A stretch of DNA of 50,078 nt. Source: Prevotella sp. (GTDB lineage Bacteria > Bacteroidota > Bacteroidia > Bacteroidales > Bacteroidaceae). The notes beneath the pieces were generated by a model that was given only the letters and a program-made list of their open reading frames with translations, made no database searches and was not told the origin of the DNA. A program made the position numbers and the translations under genes. The stretch is taken from positions 1 through 50,078 of the forward strand of contig JAGAAJ010000018.1 of the NCBI GenBank assembly GCA_017615355.1. The letters run 5' to 3'. Below are positions 6,859-16,604 of the stretch, piece after piece (the stretch's first letter is position 1; each line of letters starts with the position of its first letter).

Positions 6859-8547
6859 ATGAAAAAGACAATCCTGTTCGCACTTTCAGCAGCCGCCGTG
6901 CTGCTGTCGTCCTGCTCGGGAAAGCTCGGTGCTCTCTCGGCAGACAACTTTACTGTGACCCCCAATCCCTTAGAGTCGCAGGCCGGTCAGGTGGCCGCCA
7001 CCATCAACGGCGTGTTCCCTGAGAACTATATGAAGAAGAAGGCCGTCGTGACCGTGACGCCTGAGCTGCGTTTCCAGACTCCCAGCGGCCTGCAGACCGT
7101 GAAGGGTCAGCCCGCCACATTCCAGGGTGAGAAGGTTCGCGGAAATGACCAGACCATCTCCTACCGCGTGGGTGGCCGTTATGCCATGAAGAATACCTTC
7201 ACCTACCAGCCCGAGATGGAGCAGAGCGAGCTCTTCCTCACCTTCAATGCCCAGGTCGGCAAGAAGACGGTGAAAGTGCCCGAGGTGAAAGTGGCCGACG
7301 GCGTCATCGCCACCAGCGAGCTCTACAAGCGTACGCTGGCCACGGCTCAGCCCGCACGTGCCCTCGACGGTTTCCAGCGTATCATCAACCAGAAGCAGGA
7401 GGCTAACGTGAAGTTCCTCATCGGCCAGGCCAACCTGCGCCGCTCCGAGCTTCAGAACAACAGCGTGCAGGAGTTTGTACGTCTGCTGAAGGAGATTGCC
7501 GCCAATCAGGAGACCTTGGTGATCGACGGCGTCGAGGTGTCAGCCTATGCATCGCCCGACGGTGGCTATCAGATCAACGAGCGTCTGGCCGGACAGCGTC
7601 AGGACGTGGCTGCCAACTACGTGAAGCAGGAGATGAAGAAGGCCAAGACCGACGCTCCCCTCGACACAAAGTACACCGCCGAGGACTGGGAAGGCTTCCA
7701 GGAGCTGGTCAGCGCCTCCAACATACAGGACAAGGACGTCATCCTGCGTGTCCTTTCGATGTATCAGGATCCCGAGGAGCGTGAGCAGCAGATCAAGAAT
7801 ATCAGCAGCGCCTTCCGCGAACTGGCCGACGGCATCCTGCCTCAGCTGCGCCGTGCCCGCATGACCATCAACTACGACGTGGTGGGCCGCGACGACCAGC
7901 AGATCAAGGACCAGCTGGCTGCCGACGCTTCAAAGCTCAGCGTTGAGGAACTGCTCTATGCCGCCACCCTCTACGACGACGATCTGGATCAGGCCGAGAA
8001 CGCCTACAAGAAGGCTGCACAACTGTATAAAAATGACCCCCGCGCATTCAACAATGTTGCACTCATCGAGTATGAAAAGGGCAATTACAACGAGGCTGCC
8101 GCTTGGCTAGAGAGAGCTTATGTTGTTGACAAGGCACAGCCTGAGACCAACGCCAACATGGGACTGATTGCCCTACAGCAGGGCGAGGTGAAGTATGCCG
8201 AGGAGCTCATCTCGAAGGCTACGGGTGCCAACGGCCTGAACGAGGTGCTGGGCAACCTGCATCTGGCACAGGGTCTCTATGCACAGGCTGAGCAGGACTT
8301 CGGCAAGCTGCCCACCAACTCTGCCGCTCTGGCTCAGATCCTGAACAAGAACTATCAGGCTGCAGCTCAGACGCTGGCCAACGTTCGCAACGCCGACGCC
8401 ACCACCGACTATCTGAAGGCTATCCTCAACGCCCGCACTGGCAACAATGCCGCTGCCGCACAGGCTCTGGCTACCGCCGTTGCCAAGGATCCCTCGCTTG
8501 CCGCATACGCTGCCAAGGACCTCGAACTGAAGAATGTTCAGAAGTAA
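6859..8547 (+). CDS. Lipoprotein with OmpA-like middle region and C-terminal TPRs
   Basis: This 562-residue protein has a lipoprotein signal (MKKTILFALSAAAVLLSSC). Residues 25-150 form a beta-rich region with paired 'VTVTPELRFQ' strands. The middle region contains 'VEVSAYASPDGGYQINERLAGQRQ', which resembles the peptidoglycan-binding OmpA motif (G-x-[TA]-x-x-x-G-x-x-x-x-N-x-x-L-[SA]-x-x-R). Residues from about 370 to the end are alanine-rich TPR helices ('NNVALIEYEKGNYNEAAAWLERAYVVDKAQPETNANMGLIALQQG' type, described not quoted in full). It is probably an outer-membrane-anchored periplasmic scaffold. The last 14 bp overlap the next lipoprotein gene, so the two are likely co-translated. The specific function is unknown. 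Confidence 0.8.
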   Translation: MKKTILFALSAAAVLLSSCSGKLGALSADNFTVTPNPLESQAGQVAATINGVFPENYMKKKAVVTVTPELRFQTPSGLQTVKGQPATFQGEKVRGNDQTISYRVGGRYAMKNTFTYQPEMEQSELFLTFNAQVGKKTVKVPEVKVADGVIATSELYKRTLATAQPARALDGFQRIINQKQEANVKFLIGQANLRRSELQNNSVQEFVRLLKEIAANQETLVIDGVEVSAYASPDGGYQINERLAGQRQDVAANYVKQEMKKAKTDAPLDTKYTAEDWEGFQELVSASNIQDKDVILRVLSMYQDPEEREQQIKNISSAFRELADGILPQLRRARMTINYDVVGRDDQQIKDQLAADASKLSVEELLYAATLYDDDLDQAENAYKKAAQLYKNDPRAFNNVALIEYEKGNYNEAAAWLERAYVVDKAQPETNANMGLIALQQGEVKYAEELISKATGANGLNEVLGNLHLAQGLYAQAEQDFGKLPTNSAALAQILNKNYQAAAQTLANVRNADATTDYLKAILNARTGNNAAAAQALATAVAKDPSLAAYAAKDLELKNVQK

Positions 8548-9547
8548 ATCCAAATACCATCTACTCTTTCTCATCCTGCTTGCTGCATCATCGTGCAGCA
8601 AGCAGGCTGACCGTTTTAAGCTGGAGGCCCAGTTCAAGAACCTGAACCAGGGCGAGTTCTACATCTACGACGTCAGCACAGGCGAGAAGGATACCATCGC
8701 CGTCAACGACGGCCGCTTCACTTATGAGCGGCAGCTTACCGATACACTCACGCTGGCCATCATCTTTCCCAACTACAGCGAGATTCCCATCTTCGCCACG
8801 CCAGGTGGTGAGGTGAAGATGGAAGGTGATGCATCGCATCTGCGCGATACGGAGATCAAGGGTACGCCAGACAACGAGCTCATGACGGCTTTCCGTCTGA
8901 AGACCAACGAGATGACGCCGCCAGAGGCTGAGGCCGAGGCCGAGAAATATATCAGTCAGCACGCAGACTCGCCCGTCAGCCTCTACCTCCTTCATAAATA
9001 TTTTCTGCAGTCCCTCACCCCCGACTATGCCAAGGCCTTCACGCTCTGCGAGAAGCTGCGCAAGAAACAGCCGCAGAACCAACATGTGGCACGCCTGCTG
9101 ACACAGCTCGAGACGCTGAAGACCTATAGTACTGACGGCATGCTGCCTGACTTTCAGGCCATCAGCACAGAAGGCGACACGGTGACAAATGCCACGATGC
9201 ATGCAGATGTAAACGTCATCATGGTCTGGGCAGCATGGAGCTACGAGTCGCAACAGCCCATGCGCACGCTGAGCAAACTGAAGAAGAAATATCCTGATCG
9301 GCTGAAGGTGCTGAGCATCTGCGTTGACGCCAGTCCTTCAGAGGGCAAGGGCGTGTTGGAACGCGACAGCGTCAATTGGCCTAACGTCAGCGACAATCTG
9401 ATGTTTCAGTCTCCCGTCTTGGCACAGCTTGGTATCGCCACCCTTCCCGCCAACATCATCACCAACAAACAGGGTAAAATTATTGCCCGTAATCTCAACC
9501 CCAGCGATCTGCAGGACAGAGTCAAGCTACTGTTAGGAGAAGAATAA
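8534..9547 (+). CDS. Lipoprotein with DUF4369-like and thioredoxin-like (TlpA) domains, CxxC lost
   Basis: This 337-residue protein has a lipoprotein signal ending LLAASSC. Residues 25-115 resemble the DUF4369 beta domain found before TlpA/ResA thioredoxins in Bacteroidetes. The segment from about residue 200 (MLPDFQAISTEGDTV) is a thioredoxin-like fold. Where active TlpA proteins read WAxWCxPC, this one reads WAAWSYESQQP, so both redox cysteines are gone. The cis-Pro loop (ATLPANIITN) is retained. It therefore probably binds or scaffolds rather than reducing disulfides. It overlaps the upstream TPR lipoprotein gene by 14 bp and converges on trxB. The fold is well supported; the role is unknown. 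Confidence 0.82.
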   Translation: MFRSKSKYHLLFLILLAASSCSKQADRFKLEAQFKNLNQGEFYIYDVSTGEKDTIAVNDGRFTYERQLTDTLTLAIIFPNYSEIPIFATPGGEVKMEGDASHLRDTEIKGTPDNELMTAFRLKTNEMTPPEAEAEAEKYISQHADSPVSLYLLHKYFLQSLTPDYAKAFTLCEKLRKKQPQNQHVARLLTQLETLKTYSTDGMLPDFQAISTEGDTVTNATMHADVNVIMVWAAWSYESQQPMRTLSKLKKKYPDRLKVLSICVDASPSEGKGVLERDSVNWPNVSDNLMFQSPVLAQLGIATLPANIITNKQGKIIARNLNPSDLQDRVKLLLGEE

Positions 9548-9643
9548 AAACAATAACCAATAACCGTTGTTATTTGTGAAGCAGGCTGCCGAACTGGTAA
9601 AAGCGGCAAAGCCTAGCAATTTAACGGTTATTGGTTATTGTTT
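9548..9643. repeat. Perfect 21-bp inverted repeat between convergent genes
   Basis: Arms 9548-9568 and 9623-9643 are exact reverse complements (core AACAATAACCAATAACCGTT). The left arm begins right after the TlpA-like stop codon, and the right arm runs into the trxB stop. Sequences with the same AACAATAACC/ATAACCGTT words occur at 6697-6730, 11172-11185 and 40733-40765, also between genes. It may act as a bidirectional processing or termination hairpin. It lacks a classic U-tract. Confidence 0.6.
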
Positions 9644-10574
9644 ATTGTCCCAAGAGGAATCTCTCAGCTTCAATGGCTGCCTGACAACCGGTGCCAGCGG
9701 CAGTAATGGCCTGACGGTAGACGGGGTCGGCGCAGTCGCCAGCCACGAAGATGCCAGGCAGCTTGGTGCGCGGAGTGCCGTCAATCTTCTTCAGATAACC
9801 CACCTCGTCGGTGTCGAGCCATTGCTTGAAGATGTCGGTATTGGGCTTATGGCCGATAGCGAGGAAGAAACCGTCGATGGCGATATCAACTTGCTCCTCG
9901 TCGGGCTCACCCTTGCGTTTCACCAAGTGGGCACCCTCCACGCCATCTTCGCCGAAGAGACCGAGGGTATTATGCTCGAAGAGTATCTCGATGTTCTCAC
10001 GCTCCATCACTCGCTGCTGCATCACCTTTGAGGCACGCAGGAAAGGCTTGCGCACGATGAGATAGACCTTCTTGCAGAGGCCACTCAGGTAGAGGGCATC
10101 CTCGCAGGCTGTATCGCCGCCGCCCACCACGGCCACGGTCTTCTTGCGATAGAAGAAACCGTCGCAGGTTGCGCAGGCCGAGACACCCTGACCCATATAT
10201 TTCTGCTCGTCGGGCAGGCCTAAGTATTTGGCTGAGGCACCCGTGGCGATGATAACGGTATCGGCCTCAATCTCATTGCCGGCATCGTCCTTTACGCGAT
10301 AGGGGCGCGAAGAGAAGTCTACCTCCGTGATCTCTCCGTCGCGAATGTCAACGCCGAAACGCTCAGCCTGCTGGCGCAGGTCCATCATCATCTGATTGCC
10401 GTCGACGCCCTCGGGATAGCCAGGGAAATTCTCCACCTCAGTTGTCTGCGTCAGCTGTCCGCCAGGCTGCAGGCCGCAGTATTCAATGGGATTCAGGTTT
10501 GCACGACTGGCATAAATAGCGGCAGTGTAGCCCGCAGGCCCACTGCCGATAATCAAACACTTGGTCTTTTCCAT
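9642..10574 (-). CDS. trxB: Thioredoxin reductase
   Basis: This 310-residue protein has the full flavoprotein layout. The FAD-binding GSGPAG is at residues 11-16. The redox pair C134-A-T-C137 is inside SACATCDGFF. The NADPH-binding GGGDTA is at about residue 150, and the C-terminal FAD motif FVAGDCAD at about residue 276. It reduces thioredoxin with NADPH in the cytosol. The gene follows gpx with a single base between the gpx stop (10576) and its own ATG (10574), so it is co-transcribed with a thioredoxin-dependent-type peroxidase. The operon therefore pairs a peroxide-scavenging enzyme with its probable electron source. Confidence 0.96.
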   Translation of the reverse strand: MEKTKCLIIGSGPAGYTAAIYASRANLNPIEYCGLQPGGQLTQTTEVENFPGYPEGVDGNQMMMDLRQQAERFGVDIRDGEITEVDFSSRPYRVKDDAGNEIEADTVIIATGASAKYLGLPDEQKYMGQGVSACATCDGFFYRKKTVAVVGGGDTACEDALYLSGLCKKVYLIVRKPFLRASKVMQQRVMERENIEILFEHNTLGLFGEDGVEGAHLVKRKGEPDEEQVDIAIDGFFLAIGHKPNTDIFKQWLDTDEVGYLKKIDGTPRTKLPGIFVAGDCADPVYRQAITAAGTGCQAAIEAERFLLGQ

Positions 10575-10575
10575 T

Positions 10576-11127
10576 CTACTTCAGCAATTCTTCAATCTGC
10601 TTTTCGATCTCGGAGATGGCGGTGGTGGGCTCGAAGCGGGCGACAACCATGCCTTTCTTGTCAACTAGGAACTTGGTGAAATTCCACTTGATGTCGTTCT
10701 TCTCCTTATAGTCGGGGTCTTCCTTCGACAGCATGTCGTCGAGGATGTGGGCGATGGGGTGCTCCATATCCCAGCCGGCAAAGCCTTTCTGCTCCTGCAG
10801 GAAGAGGAACAGCGGGTCGGCATCGGGACCGTTCACCTTCACCTTCTTGAAGCGGGGGAACTCTGTGCCGAAGTTCAGCTTGCAGAACTCGTGGATGCTC
10901 TCGTCGGTGCCGGGAGCCTGCTGGCCAAACTGGTTGCAGGGGAAGTCGAGGATGACAAACTCCTGCGAGCGGTATTTCTCGTAGAGCTGTTCCAGTTCCT
11001 CGTATTGCGGGGTGAAACCGCACTTCGTAGCCGTGTTCACGATGAGCAGTACCTCGTTGGCATACTCTTTCAGCGGCACGTCCTTGCCTTTTCTGTCTTT
11101 GACAGTAAAATCATAAACAGTTTTCAT
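10576..11127 (-). CDS. gpx: Glutathione peroxidase family (thiol) peroxidase
   Basis: The protein is 183 residues from the ATG at 11127; the longer frame lacks conserved sequence. The peroxidatic residue is a cysteine, C36 in NTATKCGFTPQ, not selenocysteine. The catalytic tetrad partners Q70 (CNQFGQQ), W148 and N149 (KWNFTKF) are present. Bacterial enzymes of this kind usually take electrons from thioredoxin. The adjacent trxB, one base downstream on the same strand, fits that. It probably reduces H2O2 and organic hydroperoxides in an anaerobe coping with oxygen exposure. No consensus promoter was found in the 75-bp gap to the nuclease gene. Confidence 0.92.
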   Translation of the reverse strand: MKTVYDFTVKDRKGKDVPLKEYANEVLLIVNTATKCGFTPQYEELEQLYEKYRSQEFVILDFPCNQFGQQAPGTDESIHEFCKLNFGTEFPRFKKVKVNGPDADPLFLFLQEQKGFAGWDMEHPIAHILDDMLSKEDPDYKEKNDIKWNFTKFLVDKKGMVVARFEPTTAISEIEKQIEELLK

Positions 11128-11202
11128 TCTTGTTGTTTGGTTTTTATGTTTAATGATAAATGTTGACAACGGAAATTGGTTATTGATCAACGGTATTGGA
11201 AA

Positions 11203-12111
11203 TCACAATCCCCACGCACGTTTCACGTTCTCGATGGGTAGTGTCTCCACTCTGTTCTCGACGTCATCGGGCAGGTTGCAGAAGAAGTCGATGCCCGTCT
11301 TCTCCTCCAGGTCACGGATGTTGACAGCCCAGTTGCTGAGCGGCTCATAGGTGACATAGCTGTCTCGATGCTCCATCCAGAAACCCACGGCCTTGTAGCC
11401 CTGAGCATTCTCAAGCAGCAATGCCACGAAGAAATACTGGGGCACACGCATCTCGCCCTTCACCAGCGTGGGACGTATCTGATCGTCCTCGATGGTGCCA
11501 CCTTTCACTACGTAGAGCACCTTCGTCTCGGAATTCTTGGCCCAGTTGCGCACCTGGCTTTCCAGACGGTACCAAGGGCTGTATTCCGATGCGTTGAAGG
11601 CCTTCGACTGCGGCTGCATGTTGGTGAGGAAGAAGGTCTGGTAGTTGGCCTCGGCAGAATAGAGCCTGTCGGCCGACGGGCAGATATGTCCGTGATCATA
11701 GCCGCTATTCCAGAAACAGTCCTTAGTGAGGTACGTGTTGTTGGGCAGCAGCGGATCGAAGGGATACTGGTTGTCGGTGGAGTAATAGCGCGACGTCTTC
11801 TGAACCATCGTGGCGGCGGTCATCTGATAGGCCGACCATCGCTGTGCCTTCTTGTCGCAGTCCCATTCCACGCTGTAGTTGATACCATAAGAGTCGTTGG
11901 TGGTGTGGATGAGCACAAGGCTGTTTCCTCCCTTCACGCGAGGAAACTCCAGTCGTTGCAGAGCCGGCTCCTTGTCGGTAGGATTGGCGTTGACGTTGGT
12001 GTTGGCGGATGGCTTTTTGTTGTCGTCCTCGTCATCGCTGCCGTGACACGATGCAAGGGTCAGCGCAAGAAGCGCCAAGGGCAGCAGTCGCCCGAAGGTC
12101 AGCAGTTTCAT
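11203..12111 (-). CDS. DNA/RNA non-specific endonuclease, lipoprotein
   Basis: This 302-residue protein has a lipoprotein signal (LTLASC, Cys22), then an acidic and Asn/Thr-rich linker. The NUC/Endonuclease_NS domain follows from about residue 65. The catalytic motif is D139-H-G-H142 (canonical DRGH, with Arg replaced by His), followed by the typical 'CPSADR'. The Mg2+ ligand asparagine is in 'FLTNMQPQ..AFN'. It should be an outer-surface or periplasmic nuclease that degrades nucleic acids for nutrient use or defence against extracellular DNA. It lies between gpx and the rpmE2 terminator, on the same strand. The Arg-to-His change might lower activity, though the catalytic His is intact. Confidence 0.9.
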   Translation of the reverse strand: MKLLTFGRLLPLALLALTLASCHGSDDEDDNKKPSANTNVNANPTDKEPALQRLEFPRVKGGNSLVLIHTTNDSYGINYSVEWDCDKKAQRWSAYQMTAATMVQKTSRYYSTDNQYPFDPLLPNNTYLTKDCFWNSGYDHGHICPSADRLYSAEANYQTFFLTNMQPQSKAFNASEYSPWYRLESQVRNWAKNSETKVLYVVKGGTIEDDQIRPTLVKGEMRVPQYFFVALLLENAQGYKAVGFWMEHRDSYVTYEPLSNWAVNIRDLEEKTGIDFFCNLPDDVENRVETLPIENVKRAWGL

Positions 12112-12133
12112 GGTTGGATTTCTAGAAAAAGAT

Positions 12134-12181
12134 AAAAGGTGCGCTCAAGGCATATGCAACTACCTTGGACGCACCTTTTTT
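12134..12181 (-). terminator. Rho-independent terminator after rpmE2
   Basis: The hairpin AAAAGGTGCG-CTCAAGG ... CCTTGGA-CGCACCTTTTTT has a GC-rich stem and A/T tracts on both sides. It could work in both directions. It separates rpmE2 from the nuclease gene. Confidence 0.8.
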
Positions 12182-12209
12182 AAGTCATGTGGTGTGTGTT
12201 GAAAGTATC

Positions 12210-12464
12210 TTACTTCTTCGCAGCCTTACCGTAGCGGCTCATGAACTTATCGACGCGTCCTGCCGTGTCGACGAGCTTGCTCTTACCTGTATAGAAGGGG
12301 TGAGAGGAGCTAGAGATTTCTACTTTTACTACTGGGTAAGTTTCGCCTTCGAATTCTACGGTATCATTCGTCTTTGCGGTAGACTTCGTAAGGAACATAT
12401 CGCCGTTGGACATGTCCTTAAACACGACGGGGCGATAGTTTTCTGGATGAATTCCTTGTTTCAT
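12210..12464 (-). CDS. rpmE2: 50S ribosomal protein L31 type B
   Basis: The protein is 84 residues and opens with the family start [15 protein letters not shown]. It contains '[11 protein letters not shown]' and the C-terminal '[12 protein letters not shown]' typical of type B L31. It has no cysteines, so it is the zinc-independent form that lacks the CxxC pairs. It binds the large subunit and bridges to the small subunit. It is a single-gene transcript with its own consensus promoter (12503-12534) and terminator (12134-12181). Confidence 0.95.
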   Translation of the reverse strand: MKQGIHPENYRPVVFKDMSNGDMFLTKSTAKTNDTVEFEGETYPVVKVEISSSSHPFYTGKSKLVDTAGRVDKFMSRYGKAAKK

Positions 12465-12502
12465 TGTTCTTTAAAAATGTTGATAATAATAGTTTCAGCG
12501 TG

Positions 12503-12534
12503 CAAAGGTACGCTTTTTTTCCCGACTGTGCAAA
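12503..12534 (-). promoter_or_regulatory. Predicted rpmE2 promoter
   Basis: On the minus strand TTTG (12534-12531) and TACCTTTG (12510-12503) are separated by 20 bp. This exactly matches the Bacteroidetes consensus. The leader is about 35 nt. Confidence 0.75.
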
Positions 12535-12589
12535 CTTTTCCCGCTCTTTTTAGGAAAAAAGTGCAGCAGAGGGTGCGCAAACGGATACC

Positions 12590-13189
12590 TTAGCCGTTGA
12601 GCAGGGCGGCCGTGCGAACACGTGAGAGTGTCTCGGGCGTCATCTGCAGATAGCTGGCGATGTATACCAACGGGGCACGCAGCACCAGTTGCGGCGAACG
12701 TTTCACCAGCTTGGCGTAGCGGTCCTGGGCCGTCTCGAAACGCAGCATGTCGGCGTGGTGCTGACTGATGATGAGCGACTCTTCGAGTATCTTGCGATAG
12801 AGCATCTGGATGTTGATGCATTTGATAGCAGCCTGCTCCAGCTCGGCCTTCGGCAGCGAGTAGATAATTGAAGGCTCCAGCGCCTGTATCTGTAGGCGAG
12901 TGGGCTCTTCGAGGAACAGGCTCTCGATGCACATCACGATGCTATTCTCGGTAGCCATGTATTCGGTCAGCTCTTTCTTGTTCTTGTAATAGAACTGGCG
13001 TACCAGACCTTTCACCACCCAGTAGATGTTCTCGCAGGTCTCGCCTTCACGCAGGATAATCTCGTTCTTGGCGTACTTACGAGGGATGAGGATGCTCTCA
13101 AGGACATCCAGCTCGTCATGAGTCATGGTACTGTAGCGGCGCGCCAGTTCGCGAGCCACGTCACGGGGTGTTAAACTTAGGTTGGCCAT
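12590..13189 (-). CDS. Crp/Fnr family transcriptional regulator
   Basis: This 199-residue protein has an N-terminal cyclic-nucleotide-binding-like beta barrel (about residues 30-115; 'ILREGETCENIYWVVKGLVRQF'). A dimer helix and a C-terminal Crp-type HTH ('LVYIASYLQMTPETLSRVRTA') follow. There is no N-terminal Fe-S cysteine cluster as in Fnr, and the cAMP-contact residues are not clearly conserved, so the ligand is unknown. Bacteroidales members of this branch regulate stress or metabolic genes. It is the gene after lepA on the minus strand with a 26-bp gap and may be co-transcribed with it. The protein ends 3 residues after the recognition helix region, which is typical. Confidence 0.85.
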   Translation of the reverse strand: MANLSLTPRDVARELARRYSTMTHDELDVLESILIPRKYAKNEIILREGETCENIYWVVKGLVRQFYYKNKKELTEYMATENSIVMCIESLFLEEPTRLQIQALEPSIIYSLPKAELEQAAIKCINIQMLYRKILEESLIISQHHADMLRFETAQDRYAKLVKRSPQLVLRAPLVYIASYLQMTPETLSRVRTAALLNG

Positions 13190-13215
13190 TTTTCTTATGG
13201 TTTTTAAGGCTTAGA

Positions 13216-14997
<1,782 letters not shown>

Positions 14998-15019
14998 TCT
15001 TTAATGTACAATTTGGGTA

Positions 15020-15027
15020 CAAAATTA
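15020..15027 (-). promoter_or_regulatory. Predicted -7 element for lepA
   Basis: The minus strand reads TAATTTTG (15027-15020), with CTTG at 15050-15047, 19 bp upstream, as a weak -33. The leader would be about 20 nt. Confidence 0.45.
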
Positions 15028-15120
15028 CAAAAAAAATGACTAAATCCAAGACCTTGCCTACATTTTTTTTTATTTTTATGATTCTCCAACATGTGTGTAA
15101 CTTCTTTCATTTTTTTTTCG

Positions 15121-15128
15121 TACTTTTG
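15121..15128 (+). promoter_or_regulatory. Predicted -7 element for the ccsA-type gene
   Basis: TACTTTTG, with transcription starting near 15132, decides the translation start at 15159 rather than the upstream ATG codons of the long open frame. Confidence 0.5.
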
Positions 15129-15158
15129 CAGGCACCTTACGGAAAAGGACATTTGAGC

Positions 15159-16595
15159 ATGAACGCAGGAAACAGATACTGGACGATGAAAGAGGGCTTC
15201 CTCATTGGAGGAGGGCTGCTCGTCGCAGGCCTGATGCTGCAGCTGAGCGTCGGCCCTGTTGGGTGGGATGCCTTTGCGTGGCCTGTCAACGGCATTGTGT
15301 CAGCCGTTTTCCAGGCCATCATCGTTGGCATGTTCCTGCTGCGCAACAAGGGCCAGGCCTTCCGATTCGTCGGTACTTACCACGCAGCGATTCCTGCATT
15401 GGCGTATGCCGTCCTGCTGACAGTCATCATGGGCCTCACCCGGCAGCAGGCCGATGGCACCTGGCTGAGCAACATGCTGTCCTTCTGGCCCTTCGTGCTC
15501 ATCTATGTCTACATCGCCTTGATTCTCGGCGTGACGACATTGAAACAGCTAATGAATGTCCATCTTTCACTCTCTATCCGCCGCCTTCCACTTTCCACTT
15601 TCCACCTTTTTCCCTCCATCCTCCTCCATTTCGGCCTCTTCCTAGCGATGACCTGCGCTACGCTGGGCAATGCCGACATGCAGCGGCTGAAGATGATAAC
15701 GATGGTTGGCGTACCGGAGAGCAGGGCGATGGCGCAGGACGGCCTCGTCCACATGATGCCGATGAGCATCGAGCTGAAGAATTTTATCCTGGAGACCTAC
15801 GATGACGGCTCGCCCAAGCGCTTTGCGTCAGAGCTGCTGATTACCCCTCATGCTGATTCTCACACCTCTCACCTCACACCTCTCACCTCTACAGTCGACG
15901 TCAACAATCCTGTCGAGGTGGAAGGCTGGAAGATTTACCAATACAGCTACGACACGCAGATGGGCGCCAAGAGCCAGCTCTCGATTCTTGAGCTGGTGCG
16001 CGACCCTTGGCTGCCGCTGGTCTATGCAGGCATCTACATGATGCTGGCCGGGGCTGCCTGCATGTTGATGCTAAGGATCAGGTGGAAATTCGCCGTCCTT
16101 CTGGCCATTGCCTTCGCGATTGTCTTCCTTCTATGGCCATACATGCATTCCGACACGCCGATGCCGGCCCTGCAGAGTTCGTGGTTTGCTCCCCACGTCA
16201 TCGTCTACATGTTTGCTTATTCCTTCTTCGGAATCGTCACGCTGATGGCCATCTATCGACTGATAGTTTCCACCTCACATCTCACCTCTCACCTCACCAC
16301 TTTGGACACCTTCGTCTATGCAGGCCTTGCCTTGATGACTGTCGGCATGCTTTTTGGAGCCCTTTGGGCAAAAGAGGCGTGGGGCCACTACTGGTCATGG
16401 GACCCAAAGGAAACGTGGGCTGCCGTCACCTGGTTCGCGTACCTTATTTATATACACTACCGTCGCTTGCCGAAGCAGCAGCCCCGTCTTGTCCTCTGGC
16501 TCCTAATTGTTTCCTTCGTTTTATTGCAGATGTGCTGGTGGGGCATCAATTATCTGCCCTCTGCACAAGGTGCCAGCGTGCATACCTACAACTAA
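15159..16595 (+). CDS. Cytochrome c biogenesis protein, fused ResB-like/CcsA type
   Basis: The protein is 478 residues from the ATG at 15159, chosen because the promoter at 15121 excludes earlier starts. The N-terminal half has several membrane spans and a ResB-like periplasmic part ('TLGNADMQRLKMITMVG', 'MSIELKNFILETYDDGSPKRF'). The C-terminal half is CcsA/ResC with the heme-handling WWD motif around residues 407-420 (WGHYWSWDPKETW) and flanking histidines. It exports heme and ligates it to apocytochromes c. It is shorter than the roughly 800-residue fused versions known elsewhere in the phylum, so the ResB part is reduced. Three segments are encoded by low-complexity DNA (15588-15610, 15858-15890, 16271-16300), apparently in-frame insertions. 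Confidence 0.85.
   Translation: MNAGNRYWTMKEGFLIGGGLLVAGLMLQLSVGPVGWDAFAWPVNGIVSAVFQAIIVGMFLLRNKGQAFRFVGTYHAAIPALAYAVLLTVIMGLTRQQADGTWLSNMLSFWPFVLIYVYIALILGVTTLKQLMNVHLSLSIRRLPLSTFHLFPSILLHFGLFLAMTCATLGNADMQRLKMITMVGVPESRAMAQDGLVHMMPMSIELKNFILETYDDGSPKRFASELLITPHADSHTSHLTPLTSTVDVNNPVEVEGWKIYQYSYDTQMGAKSQLSILELVRDPWLPLVYAGIYMMLAGAACMLMLRIRWKFAVLLAIAFAIVFLLWPYMHSDTPMPALQSSWFAPHVIVYMFAYSFFGIVTLMAIYRLIVSTSHLTSHLTTLDTFVYAGLALMTVGMLFGALWAKEAWGHYWSWDPKETWAAVTWFAYLIYIHYRRLPKQQPRLVLWLLIVSFVLLQMCWWGINYLPSAQGASVHTYN
15858..15890. repeat. CTCACCTC-family low-complexity sequence in a coding region
   Basis: Runs of CTCTCACCTCACACCTCTC encode an unusual His/Ser/Thr-rich stretch (SHTSHLTPLTS) at about residues 234-244 of the ccsA-type protein. 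The same family occurs again in this gene at 16271-16300, between genes at 30614-30644, and across the exbD junction at 49470-49494. Confidence 0.6.
16271..16300. repeat. Second CTCACCTC-family copy in the ccsA-type gene
   Basis: CACCTCACATCTCACCTCTC and following bases encode STSHLTSHLTT in a loop between membrane spans. It has the same word composition as 15858-15890. Confidence 0.6.
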
Positions 16596-16604
16596 AACGC
16601 TTCT

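Noticed and set aside
9583-9622. Possible tRNA or small structured RNA between the arms of the 21-bp inverted repeat
   Set aside because: No cloverleaf, anticodon loop or conserved T-arm could be drawn.
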